NCBI RefSeq assembly: GCF_003013815.1
Contig: NZ_PRLH01000100.1
Location: 1 to 37,659 of the forward strand
DNA: 37,659 nt
Direction: 5' to 3'
DNA from: Cyanothece sp. BG0011
Lineage (GTDB): Bacteria; Cyanobacteriota; Cyanobacteriia; Cyanobacteriales; Microcystaceae
The first letter of the stretch is position 1. Each line of letters opens with the position of its first letter. The translations under genes and the position numbers were made by a program. Positions 16,118 to 23,854 of the stretch are shown here, piece by piece. The notes beneath the pieces are model-generated. The model searched no databases and was not told the DNA's origin. It saw only the letters and a list, made by a program, of their open reading frames with translations.

Positions 16118-16744
16118 ATGCTAAAAAAAACACTAAACAAAAATTTATTGCAAGCAAGTTCTCCTATCCTATCATTGGGATTTATTGCTTTAGTCTCCAT
16201 GCCAGCCTCAGCGGCCATGAAAATTGAACCCTTTGATATGTTAAACATTGATGCTAATGCCATCGATTCATCAGAGGTGACATCTATGAATCCCCCACCT
16301 TCACCCTTTAATAATCAAGGAAACCCCAATTCACCTAATTCCAATAATGGAGGAGGTGGTGGTGGTGGCGGTGGTGGCGGTGGTGGTTCATCTTCTCCCT
16401 TTGTAAGTTCTCAAAGTTCACCCAATGATTCTAATAATAGTAGTAGTAATGGAACGGAGAGCAATGATATCATTCCATCAGATTTCAATGGAGATCTGAC
16501 TGATTTAATCCCTCAAGATAGTCAGATCAATGATTTAATAACAGTGGCATCGATGCTACAACCGAACAGTAATGATCCAGACGGTAACTCAGATACCCCC
16601 GGTACTGATAACCCTGACGGTGATGATCCAGGAACCGTAACCCCCAGTGCTACCCCTATCCCTGAACCAACCTCAGTGACAGCTTTAGCTATGATTGGAT
16701 TAATTGGGGTTTTGGCTAAACAAAATCACCACAATTGCTCATAG
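16118..16744 (+). CDS. PEP-CTERM exported protein with polyglycine tract
   Basis: A 208-residue protein with a signal peptide (basic start, SLGFIALVSMPASA, cleavage after ASA at about 32), a low-complexity mature part and a C-terminal sorting signal: PIPEPTSV, a hydrophobic stretch TALAMIGLIGVLA and a short basic tail KQNHH. This tripartite tail is the PEP-CTERM signal recognised by exosortase, so the protein is probably cell-surface or exopolysaccharide-associated. The middle contains thirteen consecutive glycines (codons 16349-16387), Asn/Ser/Pro-rich flanks and an Asp/Pro/Gly-rich repeat (NDPDGNSDTPGTDNPDGDDP) resembling calcium-binding or adhesive linkers. There is no globular domain. GAGAAGG at 16103-16109 is a good ribosome-binding site. 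The specific function is unknown. Confidence 0.85.
   Translation: MLKKTLNKNLLQASSPILSLGFIALVSMPASAAMKIEPFDMLNIDANAIDSSEVTSMNPPPSPFNNQGNPNSPNSNNGGGGGGGGGGGGGSSSPFVSSQSSPNDSNNSSSNGTESNDIIPSDFNGDLTDLIPQDSQINDLITVASMLQPNSNDPDGNSDTPGTDNPDGDDPGTVTPSATPIPEPTSVTALAMIGLIGVLAKQNHHNCS
16349..16387 (+). repeat. GGN trinucleotide tract encoding 13 glycines
   Basis: Thirteen consecutive GGA/GGT/GGC codons, mostly GGT, inside the PEP-CTERM gene. The near-perfect GGT/GGC periodicity makes it prone to length change by slippage. Confidence 0.9.
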
Positions 16745-16754
16745 TTATCACCCC

Positions 16755-16781
16755 AAGTCTTCTTAAAAAAGAAGACTTTTT
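16755..16781 (+). terminator. Intrinsic terminator of the PEP-CTERM gene
   Basis: AAGTCTTCTT pairs perfectly with AAGAAGACTT (10 bp) across an AAAA loop, directly followed by TTT. It starts 11 bases past the stop codon. It is nearly symmetric, but no minus-strand gene ends here. Confidence 0.8.
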
Positions 16782-16794
16782 AAGTGACTTTATC

Positions 16795-16824
16795 TTGCGA
16801 TTAACAAATATTCTATGTTATAAT
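16795..16824 (+). promoter_or_regulatory. Promoter of rpmI-rplT
   Basis: TTGCGA (16795-16800) and TATAAT (16819-16824) are separated by 18 bases, giving a start near 16831 and a leader of only about 25 bases before rpmI. The leader is too short for the L20-binding structure that controls this operon in enterobacteria. Confidence 0.65.
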
Positions 16825-16855
16825 AGGTAATTGTGTCGAAATTTTATATAAATTT

Positions 16856-17059
16856 ATGCCTAAACTAAAAACGCGCAAAGCTGCCGCCAAGCGTTTTCGA
16901 GTAACAGGAAGCGGCAAGAAGATTGTTCGGCGAAAAGCGTTCAAAAATCACTTATTAAATCATAAAAGTGCTGAAAGAAAGCATCGCCGGTTATCTCACA
17001 CTGCTTTAGTGAGTGAACAAGATGAACCAAACGTTCGCTTAATGCTACCTTACATCTAA
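16856..17059 (+). CDS. rpmI: 50S ribosomal protein L35
   Basis: A 67-residue, strongly basic protein. The whole chain matches bacterial L35: [45 protein letters not shown] and the C-terminal NVRLMLPYI. It binds 23S rRNA in the large subunit. It is the first gene of the classic rpmI-rplT pair, with rplT 41 bases downstream. infC, which precedes the pair in many bacteria, is not here: a terminator and a promoter immediately upstream make the pair an independent transcription unit. Confidence 0.98.
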   Translation: MPKLKTRKAAAKRFRVTGSGKKIVRRKAFKNHLLNHKSAERKHRRLSHTALVSEQDEPNVRLMLPYI

Positions 17060-17100
17060 AACTCGATCGCTTACGTACATTAAATAGAAACAGGGTAACT

Positions 17101-17454
17101 ATGACAAGGGTAAAACGGGGCAATGTCGCCCGTAAACGTCGTAAAAAAATTCTTAAACTCGCTAAGGGGTTTAGAGGAAGCCACTCTCGGTTATTCCGTA
17201 CTGCTAATCAGCAGGTAATGAAAGCATTACGGAATGCTTACCGCGATCGCCGTAAACGGAAACGGGATTTTCGTCGGTTGTGGATCACTCGGATCAATGC
17301 TGCAGCCAGAGCCAATGGTATGAGTTACAGCCAATTAATCGGCCACATGAAAAAGGCCAATATCGAGATCAATCGTAAAATGTTAGCCCAACTAGCCATT
17401 CTTGATCCTCAAGCCTTTGCCAAGGTAGTCGAAACCGCTAGTGCAGCTAAATAA
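17101..17454 (+). CDS. rplT: 50S ribosomal protein L20
   Basis: A 117-residue basic protein, the normal length. It begins [20 protein letters not shown], continues with [22 protein letters not shown] and [20 protein letters not shown], and ends in the globular C-terminal half with [20 protein letters not shown]20 nucleates 50S assembly on 23S rRNA and in some bacteria represses its own operon. It is cotranscribed with rpmI. The last codons and the TAA stop run into an array of 7-bp units (17451-17499), which also folds into a long hairpin that could end the transcript. Confidence 0.98.
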   Translation: MTRVKRGNVARKRRKKILKLAKGFRGSHSRLFRTANQQVMKALRNAYRDRRKRKRDFRRLWITRINAAARANGMSYSQLIGHMKKANIEINRKMLAQLAILDPQAFAKVVETASAAK

Positions 17455-17499
17455 TGGATAATTGATAATGGATAATTGATATTTCATTATCAATTATTC
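17451..17499. repeat. Heptanucleotide array with inverted arms, on the rplT stop codon
   Basis: Seven-base units run in register: ATAATGG, ATAATTG, ATAATGG, ATAATTG, ATATTTC, ATTATCA, ATTATTC. The later units are the inverse complement of the earlier ones, so 17458-17470 pairs perfectly with 17485-17497 (13 bp, 14-base loop). The rplT stop TAA (17452-17454) lies within the first unit. It may serve as terminator or RNA 3'-end protector. Confidence 0.8.
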
Positions 17500-17567
17500 A
17501 TCGTAAATCCTTAGTGCTTCGCCACAACTCATGGGACAATAGAAAAGGCGATCGCAGTAGGCAAACC

Positions 17568-18884
17568 ATGAGTCAGCAACCGAAAATTATTGTCTTAGAT
17601 GATGATCCAACAGGTTCCCAAACGGTACATAGTTGTTTACTGTTAATGCAGTGGGACGTTGAGACATTAAGATTAGGGTTAAGGGATGAAGTTCCTATCT
17701 TCTTTATTTTGACCAATACAAGGGCATTAACCCCTGAGAAGGCAGCAGAAGTCACCAGGGAAGTGTGTCACAATCTTAAACTTGCCATAGAAGCAGAAAA
17801 GATCCAAGATTTTTTAATCGTTAGTCGTTCCGATTCTACCCTCAGAGGTCATTATCCTATTGAAACGGATGTTATTGCCGAAAAATTAGGGGGTTTTGAC
17901 GCACATTTTCTCATTCCTGCCTTTTTTGAAGGAGGAAGACAAACCCTTGATAGTGTTCATTATTTAAACATCGAAGGAACTTTAACTCCGGTTCATGAAA
18001 CGGAATTCGCCAAAGATTCTGTTTTTGCGTATCATCATAGTTATTTGCCAGACTATGTCGAAGAAAAGACAAAAGGAGACATTAAATCAACGGAAGTTGA
18101 ACGATTTTTATTACCAGAGATTCGACAAGGTAGCTTAGAAAGATTGATGCAGCTACAAGGTAATCAATGCGGAGTCGTTGACGGAGAAAAACAAGAAGAT
18201 TTAGATCAATTTGCTCAAGATTTATTAACCGCAGCAGCATCAGGAAAACGGTTCTTATTCCGTAGTGCTGCTAGTATTTTAACCTCTTTAGCCCAACTGG
18301 GTAAACAACCCATTCCAGCCGAAAAAATGGCAGAATATAAACCAACGGATAAACCTGGCGTGGTGTTAGTGGGTTCTCATGTGAAGAAAACCACTCAACA
18401 ATTACAGGATTTATTAACCCAATCAGATGTAGTGGGGATAGAAGTTGATGTTAAACAATTGCGAGATCATCCTGATAAAAAAGATGAATTATTAAACAGT
18501 ATTTTAGAACAAGTTAAAAGCGTTTTTGCAGAAAATCAAACCCCTGTTGTTTATACCAGCAGAGAAGAATTAACCTTTGAAACTGTACAGAAAAGGTTAG
18601 ATTTTGGGGTAGCGGTTTCTTCTTTATTAATGGAAGTGGTTCAAGGTTTACCCCGTGATATTAGCTTTTTAATTAGTAAAGGGGGGATTACCTCTAATGA
18701 TGTCTTAAGTACCGGGTTAAAGTTGCAAGCAGTAAGATTATTAGGGCAAGTTTTAGCCGGCTGTTCAATGGTAAGAACCGAAAAAGATCACCCTTTATTT
18801 CCTAATTTACCTGTGGTTTTATTTCCTGGAAATGTAGGAAATATTCAAGGGTTAAGTACCGTTTACTCTCGCTTAAAACAATAA
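17568..18884 (+). CDS. Four-carbon acid sugar kinase family (DUF1537) protein
   Basis: A 438-residue protein beginning MSQQPKIIVLDDDPTGSQTV, the DDDPTG motif being the hallmark of the DUF1537/OtnK superfamily. Further motifs are LIVSRSDSTLRGHYP (substrate loop), FLIPAFFEGGRQT and, in the C-terminal nucleotide-binding half, VGSHVKKTTQQL, SKGGITSNDVL and the VLFPGNVGN phosphate loop. Characterised relatives phosphorylate four-carbon acid sugars such as threonate or erythronate derivatives; the cyanobacterial substrate is not known. I prefer the ATG at 17568 over a GTG 54 bases earlier, because the family begins just before KIIVLDDDPTG and a HIP1 octamer lies in the intervening leader. It ends 8 bases from a convergent gene. 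Confidence 0.9.
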   Translation: MSQQPKIIVLDDDPTGSQTVHSCLLLMQWDVETLRLGLRDEVPIFFILTNTRALTPEKAAEVTREVCHNLKLAIEAEKIQDFLIVSRSDSTLRGHYPIETDVIAEKLGGFDAHFLIPAFFEGGRQTLDSVHYLNIEGTLTPVHETEFAKDSVFAYHHSYLPDYVEEKTKGDIKSTEVERFLLPEIRQGSLERLMQLQGNQCGVVDGEKQEDLDQFAQDLLTAAASGKRFLFRSAASILTSLAQLGKQPIPAEKMAEYKPTDKPGVVLVGSHVKKTTQQLQDLLTQSDVVGIEVDVKQLRDHPDKKDELLNSILEQVKSVFAENQTPVVYTSREELTFETVQKRLDFGVAVSSLLMEVVQGLPRDISFLISKGGITSNDVLSTGLKLQAVRLLGQVLAGCSMVRTEKDHPLFPNLPVVLFPGNVGNIQGLSTVYSRLKQ

Positions 18885-18892
18885 AAAATGTC

Positions 18893-19267
18893 TTAGTTTA
18901 TTTTAAGATTTAAAGGGGAACAAAACTGATCAACCCCTGTTTTAAGAACATATAAAACCACAGGTAAAACTAAAATATCTGGGCTTATTTTAGTGGTCAT
19001 TAAATGATTAATTACAGGAATAATATGACCTTGGGACAGTTCATTGATCAGGTTTTCTTGACAGATTTCTACCCGGTATCGTTTCGCTAATCCTTCTAAC
19101 CAGTCCGTGCGATCGGGGGTTTGTCCCACACTCAAAGCCAGATTAATGGCCGCATCATCTAAGTCACCATCACACACCACAATTTCATCTAAAGCAGTGA
19201 TCGCATCAGGATAGTCAGCCAGTTGAGAACGATAATAAGTAATTTCTGATAAGGTTAAAGAAGGCAT
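18893..19267 (-). CDS. Conserved-looking hypothetical protein, 124 residues
   Basis: A small cytosolic protein, acidic in its first half, with no signal peptide or membrane span. It has a helical N-terminus (SLTLSEITYYRSQLADYPDAITALDEI), then CDGDLDDAAINLALSVGQTPD, DWLEGLAKRYRVEICQ and a hydrophobic C-terminal half with ISPDILVLPVVLYVLKTGVDQFC. I do not recognise the family with certainty; it has the look of a conserved cyanobacterial protein of unknown function. It is divergent from the GTPase gene (96 bases between starts) and convergent with the DUF1537 gene. Codon use and composition match the neighbours, which argues for a real gene. Confidence 0.75.
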   Translation of the reverse strand: MPSLTLSEITYYRSQLADYPDAITALDEIVVCDGDLDDAAINLALSVGQTPDRTDWLEGLAKRYRVEICQENLINELSQGHIIPVINHLMTTKISPDILVLPVVLYVLKTGVDQFCSPLNLKIN

Positions 19268-19362
19268 AAGTTACCATGAATGGGAGAGCAAAAATAACTA
19301 TTGTTAAATCTAAAATATTATTAATTTAAAATAACTATTATTATACAGGAAAAGTAAACAAA

Positions 19363-21276
19363 ATGATTAAGTTAAAATCTTGGCAATGGGTCGTATTAGC
19401 AAGTCCCTTAATAATTATTGTTAGTTTTTTTATCATTGCAGCCGGGCTACAAATTCATCAATGGGGCATTAATTGGATTTGGGGTATTTTTATTTTAATG
19501 TTTTTGGGTTGGCGTTGGTTGTTGGTGAAATGGACTAAACCCGTAGAACAACAAATTGAAACCCTAATCACTCAAGTTAACGAAGAAGTTGACAACGAAC
19601 AAAAAGAATTAGCTGCCACCATTGGGGATAAACAAACCCTTAACCAAATAGAGAATATTCTTGGTGAGATTATCCAAGAAACTCGCAACGATCCGCCCTT
19701 TTGGGAAGACTGGGCAATGTTTTGGCAACGGTGTCAAAATTTAGTGAGTGCGATCGCTCATATTTATCACCCAGAAATCAAATATCCCCTACTCAATATC
19801 TATATTCCTCAAGCTTATGGACTGATCCGAGGAACCGTCGACGATCTCGATCGCTGGATGCAAAAATTATCCCCTGTTCTCAGTCAAGTCAGTATTGCCC
19901 AAGCATACCAAGCTTATGAAGTGTATCAAAAATTAGAACCCAATGCCCGTAAACTATGGCGCGTCTGGAACTGGAGTCAATGGATACTCAACCCGGCAGC
20001 AGCGATCGCCAGACAAACCAGCTTACAATCGACAAAACAAGCCAATCAACAGTTATTAGTTAATTTAGGGCAAACCTTCCGAGAAACCGCTTTAAAAACC
20101 CTGGCCCAACAAGCGATCGCCCTTTACAGTGACAAAAATCTTCTTCCTTCAGACGCTTTATCGGTCAAAGAAAAAAGCCCTTCTGTTGCTAAAACCGAAA
20201 CCTTAAGAAACATCCTTGCTAAAGCCAAACCAGTTGAAGAAGTAGAAGCCAAACCCATTAATATTTTACTAGCAGGGCGAACCGGGGCCGGAAAAAGTAG
20301 CCTCATCAACACCTTATTTAAAACAGACAAAGCAGAAGTGGATGTTTTGCCCAGTACCGATAATTTTACCGCTTATCATTGGGATAGTCAGACAGGGGAA
20401 AGCTTAACACTCTGGGATACCCCAGGGTATGAACAAATTAACCGTCCTGAATTTCGAGAACAGGTCTTAAATTATTGTACAAAGGCTGATTTATTGCTAT
20501 TGGTGACTCCTGCCCTTGATCCCTCCTTAGACATGGATATGACCTTTCTCAAGGCGGTTAGAGAGGAGATAGCAGACTTACCGATGATTGTCATTGTAAC
20601 CCAAGTGGATCGCTTACGACCGGTGAGAGAGTGGCAACCCCCTTATAACTGGCAACAGGGAACCTTACCCAAAGAAGTGAGTATCAGAGAGGCGACATTG
20701 TACCGTATAGAGGTATTTGGGGAAGAATGTGACATGGTGTTACCGATGGTTACCAGTGACGCAACCACAGGCCGAGATAGTTGGGGGGTAGAAGCTTTAA
20801 CTAACACTTTATTAGAGTTGATTGAACCATCGAAACAATTAAGGTTAGCCCGTTTTTTACAACAACAAAAAGCGCGATCCGTTGCTGCTACTAAAATCAT
20901 TGATACTTGCACCTCAAGACTGAGTACCACCCAAGGCATAACCGCTTTATTAAAAAGTCCGGTGTTGCAATTTATTTCTACCTTAAGTACGGGGTCTCCT
21001 GGGTTAGCTTATGCTTTAGCTGAACAAATACCGGTAGAACAATTACCCATTGTTATTGGTAAATTACAAATGGCTTACGATCTGTTTTGTTTGTTTGAGG
21101 ATGATGATAATAAGCAGAAGTTTGATCTTTTATCTTTGTGGCCATTGTTGTTAGATACTTCTGGAGATATTCAAGGGAATGCTTGGGCATTTGGTCAAGC
21201 TTTTGTGGAGTTTTTAAGCCAAGATTTGACCATTGAACAGTTAAGAAAACGATTTAAAGAGTATTTGAATTATTGA
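19363..21276 (+). CDS. Membrane-anchored Era/TrmE-like GTPase
   Basis: A 637-residue protein with two N-terminal membrane segments (residues ~9-28 and ~33-52), a long helical region of ~240 residues, then a G domain: P-loop GRTGAGKSS at 305-313, switch-II DTPGYEQ, and the TQVD base-specificity motif (a variant of NKxD). A ~150-residue helical C-terminus follows. The order TM hairpin, helical stalk, G domain recalls cyanobacterial membrane GTPases related to YcjX/DUF697-type and dynamin-like proteins, but I cannot place it precisely. It probably works at the cytoplasmic face of the plasma or thylakoid membrane. Three HIP1 octamers lie within the gene. It ends 8 bases from the convergent toxin gene. 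Confidence 0.85.
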   Translation: MIKLKSWQWVVLASPLIIIVSFFIIAAGLQIHQWGINWIWGIFILMFLGWRWLLVKWTKPVEQQIETLITQVNEEVDNEQKELAATIGDKQTLNQIENILGEIIQETRNDPPFWEDWAMFWQRCQNLVSAIAHIYHPEIKYPLLNIYIPQAYGLIRGTVDDLDRWMQKLSPVLSQVSIAQAYQAYEVYQKLEPNARKLWRVWNWSQWILNPAAAIARQTSLQSTKQANQQLLVNLGQTFRETALKTLAQQAIALYSDKNLLPSDALSVKEKSPSVAKTETLRNILAKAKPVEEVEAKPINILLAGRTGAGKSSLINTLFKTDKAEVDVLPSTDNFTAYHWDSQTGESLTLWDTPGYEQINRPEFREQVLNYCTKADLLLLVTPALDPSLDMDMTFLKAVREEIADLPMIVIVTQVDRLRPVREWQPPYNWQQGTLPKEVSIREATLYRIEVFGEECDMVLPMVTSDATTGRDSWGVEALTNTLLELIEPSKQLRLARFLQQQKARSVAATKIIDTCTSRLSTTQGITALLKSPVLQFISTLSTGSPGLAYALAEQIPVEQLPIVIGKLQMAYDLFCLFEDDDNKQKFDLLSLWPLLLDTSGDIQGNAWAFGQAFVEFLSQDLTIEQLRKRFKEYLNY

Positions 21277-21284
21277 TATATTTA

Positions 21285-21584
21285 TTATTTATACGCTGAA
21301 TCATGATCGGAATGTAACGATAACAATCTTAAATAATCTCCTTCTCTCAAGGCGATCGCACGACACTTTTGCGTGATTCTTAAACTGTATAAAGTCTCTC
21401 CTTTTTTACCTTTTTTGGAACGAATCATCTCCCATTTCAAGCCTTGATCCTTATATAATTGTTCCCAAGTTAATTGAGAAATTTTACGAAAAGTCTTTAA
21501 GATGGCGACTGCCTGTACTTTAGGTAAATTAAATAAATCTTGCTGAAATACTGGGTTATTAAGATCGAGTAATATTTTACTCAT
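21285..21584 (-). CDS. RelE/ParE-superfamily toxin-like protein
   Basis: A 99-residue basic protein. Its C-terminal half (WEMIRSKKGKKGETLYSLRI, TQKCRAIALREGDYLRLLSL and HSDHDSAYK) follows the beta-sheet and terminal His-Asp-x-x-Y pattern of RelE/ParE/HigB ribosome-dependent RNases and gyrase poisons. The N-terminal helices (NPVFQQDLFNLPKVQAVAILKTFRKI) are consistent. It overlaps the upstream antitoxin-like gene by eight bases, the usual arrangement in type II toxin-antitoxin operons. Which target (mRNA or gyrase) cannot be told. The pair sits at the left edge of an accessory patch between the GTPase gene and glcE. Confidence 0.75.
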   Translation of the reverse strand: MSKILLDLNNPVFQQDLFNLPKVQAVAILKTFRKISQLTWEQLYKDQGLKWEMIRSKKGKKGETLYSLRITQKCRAIALREGDYLRLLSLHSDHDSAYK

Positions 21585-21828
21585 TATGTCCTACTTTCAT
21601 GTCTAATTCATCTAAATTTGAGGTTTGTGGTGGATGATTCATATTCCATTCTAAGGCTTCATCCAGTTTTTCAACAAAAGGAGATTGATGTAACCAAGTT
21701 TCATCTAATGGAACATCTTCGCATAAAGTCTGGTAAAAAGTTTCCCATTCTTTTCCCCATTGTTTTAAATCAATAACAACAGCCGTTTTTTGACCCTGAT
21801 CATTGACAATGAATTGAATTCCTTTCAT
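21577..21828 (-). CDS. Antitoxin-like partner of the RelE/ParE-type toxin
   Basis: An 83-residue acidic protein beginning MKGIQFIVNDQGQKTAVVIDL, a short beta-rich start typical of small cyanobacterial antitoxins (Phd/YefM-like). The rest of the chain is acidic and probably disordered (CEDVPLDETWLHQSPFVEKLDEALEWNMNH ... LDELDMKVGHNE), fit to neutralise a basic toxin. Order (antitoxin first), eight-base overlap and small size support the pairing more than the sequence itself does. Such antitoxins usually repress their own promoter; no clear operator was found in the short upstream spacer. Confidence 0.65.
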   Translation of the reverse strand: MKGIQFIVNDQGQKTAVVIDLKQWGKEWETFYQTLCEDVPLDETWLHQSPFVEKLDEALEWNMNHPPQTSNLDELDMKVGHNE

Positions 21829-21855
21829 ATATTATCTTCAAGTGTAAAGTTCTCT

Positions 21856-22131
21856 TTAATTATAACATTTCAATATGGTAAGGTGGGCAATGCCCACCCT
21901 ACTAATTATGATTTCTTTAGAAACTCTTGAATTAAATGAACGACTAACAGTCCATCCTTGATCAACAGGATTATTTGCCCCTTCATGTAATGCTAATATG
22001 ACTGCAGAAGCTGATTGAGAATTTATAGTAAAAAAAGAGGTTGTTAAAAGGCTTACTGTTGCAATGGGTTGAATAAAATTGCTGTGTTTTTTAACAAAGT
22101 TAGTTAACTGGGATACAATATTAATAGTCAT
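21856..22131 (-). pseudogene. Truncated exported-protein gene
   Basis: Reads 91 codons. The N-terminus has a helix, a hydrophobic core (FIQPIATVSLLTTSFFTI) and a cleavage-like NSQSASA, then the start of a mature domain, VILALHEGANNPVDQGWTVSRSF, like that of PEP-CTERM-type or lectin-like exported proteins of cyanobacteria. After SKEIIISRV the frame enters a GC-rich palindrome (21878-21902) and ends in IAHLTILKCYN, residues imposed by the repeat. The expected body and sorting tail are missing. The simplest reading is a gene whose 3' part was lost, with a dispersed repeat at the break. It is divergent from the DUF433 gene. Confidence 0.6.
21878..21902. repeat. GC-rich dispersed palindrome
   Basis: GTA-A-GGTGGGCA, one central A, TGCCCACC-C-TAC: 8 bp of perfect pairing around a one-base centre, extended by 3 more bp after a single A/C mismatch. 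It stands out in AT-rich surroundings and resembles the GTAGGGTGGGC...GCCCACCCTAC palindromes scattered through cyanobacterial genomes. Confidence 0.75.
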
Positions 22132-22240
22132 AAGAAATCTTAGTTTTTATTCATCGACCCAATTCTAGCAAGACTTTGATTGAACGTCACTACAATCATA
22201 AGATAGCATCTGATTTAATTAATTTATTGTAAAAATTATT

Positions 22241-22456
22241 ATGAATCAACAAAAATTACTCAATCGCATTACTTTTAATCCAAAGGTTTTAAGCGGTAAG
22301 CCTTTAATTAGGGATTTAAGAATTTCAGTAGAAATGATTTTAGAATTATTAGGCAAAGGAGCAACCATTAAAGAGATTTTAGAAGATTATCCAGAATTAG
22401 AACCTCTTGATATTCAAGCAGTTTGTTTTTATGCTTATTCCCTGGTTTCTCAATAG
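22241..22456 (+). CDS. DUF433 protein, orphan antitoxin-like
   Basis: A 71-residue protein matching DUF433: LNRITFNPKVLSGKPLIRDLRI followed by VEMILELLGKGATIKEILEDYPELEPLDIQAVCFYA, the second part a winged helix/HTH-like segment. In cyanobacteria DUF433 genes very often precede a PIN-like (DUF5615) toxin gene and are taken as its antitoxin. No such gene follows: the 63 bases to glcE hold no frame. It is either a solitary antitoxin, a remnant of a pair, or a free regulator. Divergent from the truncated exported-protein gene with a ~110-base AT-rich spacer. Confidence 0.8.
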   Translation: MNQQKLLNRITFNPKVLSGKPLIRDLRISVEMILELLGKGATIKEILEDYPELEPLDIQAVCFYAYSLVSQ

Positions 22457-22519
22457 GATTGAGAAAATTTAATTAAAAAATAATGGTAAAATACCCTAAC
22501 AGTGTTTAATTGGGTAATT

Positions 22520-23827
22520 ATGACCTCTGCGATCGCCTCAAAATTAGAATCTGTATTAGAATCCCCCAATCTTATTCCTTGGGAAACGGTTGATGTTACT
22601 TGGAAAAATCGAGTCAAAAAGACAGTTAATGATAGTTGTCTTCCTCATTATTTAATCACTCCTCTTAATCTTGAAACCTTACAAAATACTGTTAGAATAG
22701 CCAGCAAAAATCAATGGTCAATGGTTCCCTGTGGCAATGGGAGTAAGTTAGATTGGGGTGGCCTAGTTTCGGATGCTAATCTAATTATTAGTACCCAAAA
22801 GCTTAACCAAGTTATCGATCATGCAGTGAGTGACTTAACGATTACCGTCGAAGCAGGGATAACATTAAGAGACTTACAAGCTATTTTAAAGCCCCATAAT
22901 CAATTTTTACCCATCGACCCTGCCTACCCCCAAGATTCCACCATCGGGGGTATTATGGCCACAGCAGACACGGGATCATGGCGACAACGGTATGGCGGAA
23001 TACGGGATCTCGTGTTGGGACTTTCTTTTGTGCGATGGGATGGAGAAATTGCAAAAGCAGGGGGTAAAGTCGTCAAAAATGTGGCAGGATACGACTTGAT
23101 GAAACTATTTGCAGGATCTTACGGTACATTAGGCATTATATCGACCGTTACCTTCCGATTGTATCCTATCCCCGAAGCATCCGGAACTGTAGTGATGACA
23201 GGGGAAGCGGACGACATCAACCAAATGGCAAAAACCCTGTTACAATCAGGATTACAACCCACGGCCGCTGAGATGGTTTCTCCCTCTGTAGTCAAAAGTT
23301 TGGAATTAGGGGAAGGAATGGGCTTAATAGTACGGTTTCAAAGCATACCCGAAAGCATTGAAGAACAAAGTCATCAAGTGCAAGCGATCGCTAAAAAATT
23401 AAACATAAAAACAGTATTTTGTCAAAATGAAATAGAACAAAATCTATGGCAACGATTACAAGAATTAATCAGAGTTTCTAACACAAACTCAACCCTAACA
23501 GGCAAAATAGGAATAATACCCAATCAAGCCATTAACTGGTTAATGAAAATCAATGACTTGACCCCAGAAACAGCATGGGCAATGATTAATCTCAGTAGTG
23601 GTATCGGACAGTTTAAACTCGACTTAGAACCCAGTTTAGGGGTTTTAAAACAATTGCGATCGCTGGCTCAAGAAAACAGAGGATTTTTAACCATTTTAGA
23701 AGCAAATCAAAGCATCAAAAAACAATTTGAACCTTGGGGATACTCAGGAAATGCCTTACCATTGATGAAACAAATTAAAACTCAATTTGATCCTCATAAT
23801 TTATTTAGTCCTTCTCGTTTTGTTTAG
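22520..23827 (+). CDS. glcE: Glycolate dehydrogenase FAD-binding subunit GlcE-like
   Basis: A 435-residue FAD-linked oxidoreductase of the PCMH/vanillyl-alcohol-oxidase fold. Visible signatures are VPCGNGSKLDWGG, the FAD-contacting PIDPAYPQDSTIGGIMATADTG, YGGIRDLVLGLSFVRWDG, and GGKVVKNVAGYDLMKLFAGSYGTLGIIS, which is typical of GlcE. The C-terminus keeps the FDPHNLFSPSRF motif. With GlcF (28 bases downstream) and a separately encoded GlcD it would oxidise glycolate to glyoxylate in photorespiration. I start at ATG 22520 (MTSAIASKLES); an in-frame GTG six codons earlier is less likely. A HIP1 octamer overlaps the first codons. Confidence 0.88.
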   Translation: MTSAIASKLESVLESPNLIPWETVDVTWKNRVKKTVNDSCLPHYLITPLNLETLQNTVRIASKNQWSMVPCGNGSKLDWGGLVSDANLIISTQKLNQVIDHAVSDLTITVEAGITLRDLQAILKPHNQFLPIDPAYPQDSTIGGIMATADTGSWRQRYGGIRDLVLGLSFVRWDGEIAKAGGKVVKNVAGYDLMKLFAGSYGTLGIISTVTFRLYPIPEASGTVVMTGEADDINQMAKTLLQSGLQPTAAEMVSPSVVKSLELGEGMGLIVRFQSIPESIEEQSHQVQAIAKKLNIKTVFCQNEIEQNLWQRLQELIRVSNTNSTLTGKIGIIPNQAINWLMKINDLTPETAWAMINLSSGIGQFKLDLEPSLGVLKQLRSLAQENRGFLTILEANQSIKKQFEPWGYSGNALPLMKQIKTQFDPHNLFSPSRFV

Positions 23828-23854
23828 TTAAATTTTAAAATTTAGTTTATTATT

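Noticed and set aside
17451-17499. Heptanucleotide arrays as CRISPR
   Set aside because: Units are only 7 bp, degenerate and contiguous, with no spacers or cas genes.
17514-17567. Longer N-terminus of the DUF1537 protein from a GTG
   Set aside because: The added 18 residues are basic and non-family, and a HIP1 octamer lies in this leader.
22502-22519. GTG start of glcE six codons upstream
   Set aside because: An ATG follows directly and gives the more usual N-terminus; not excluded.
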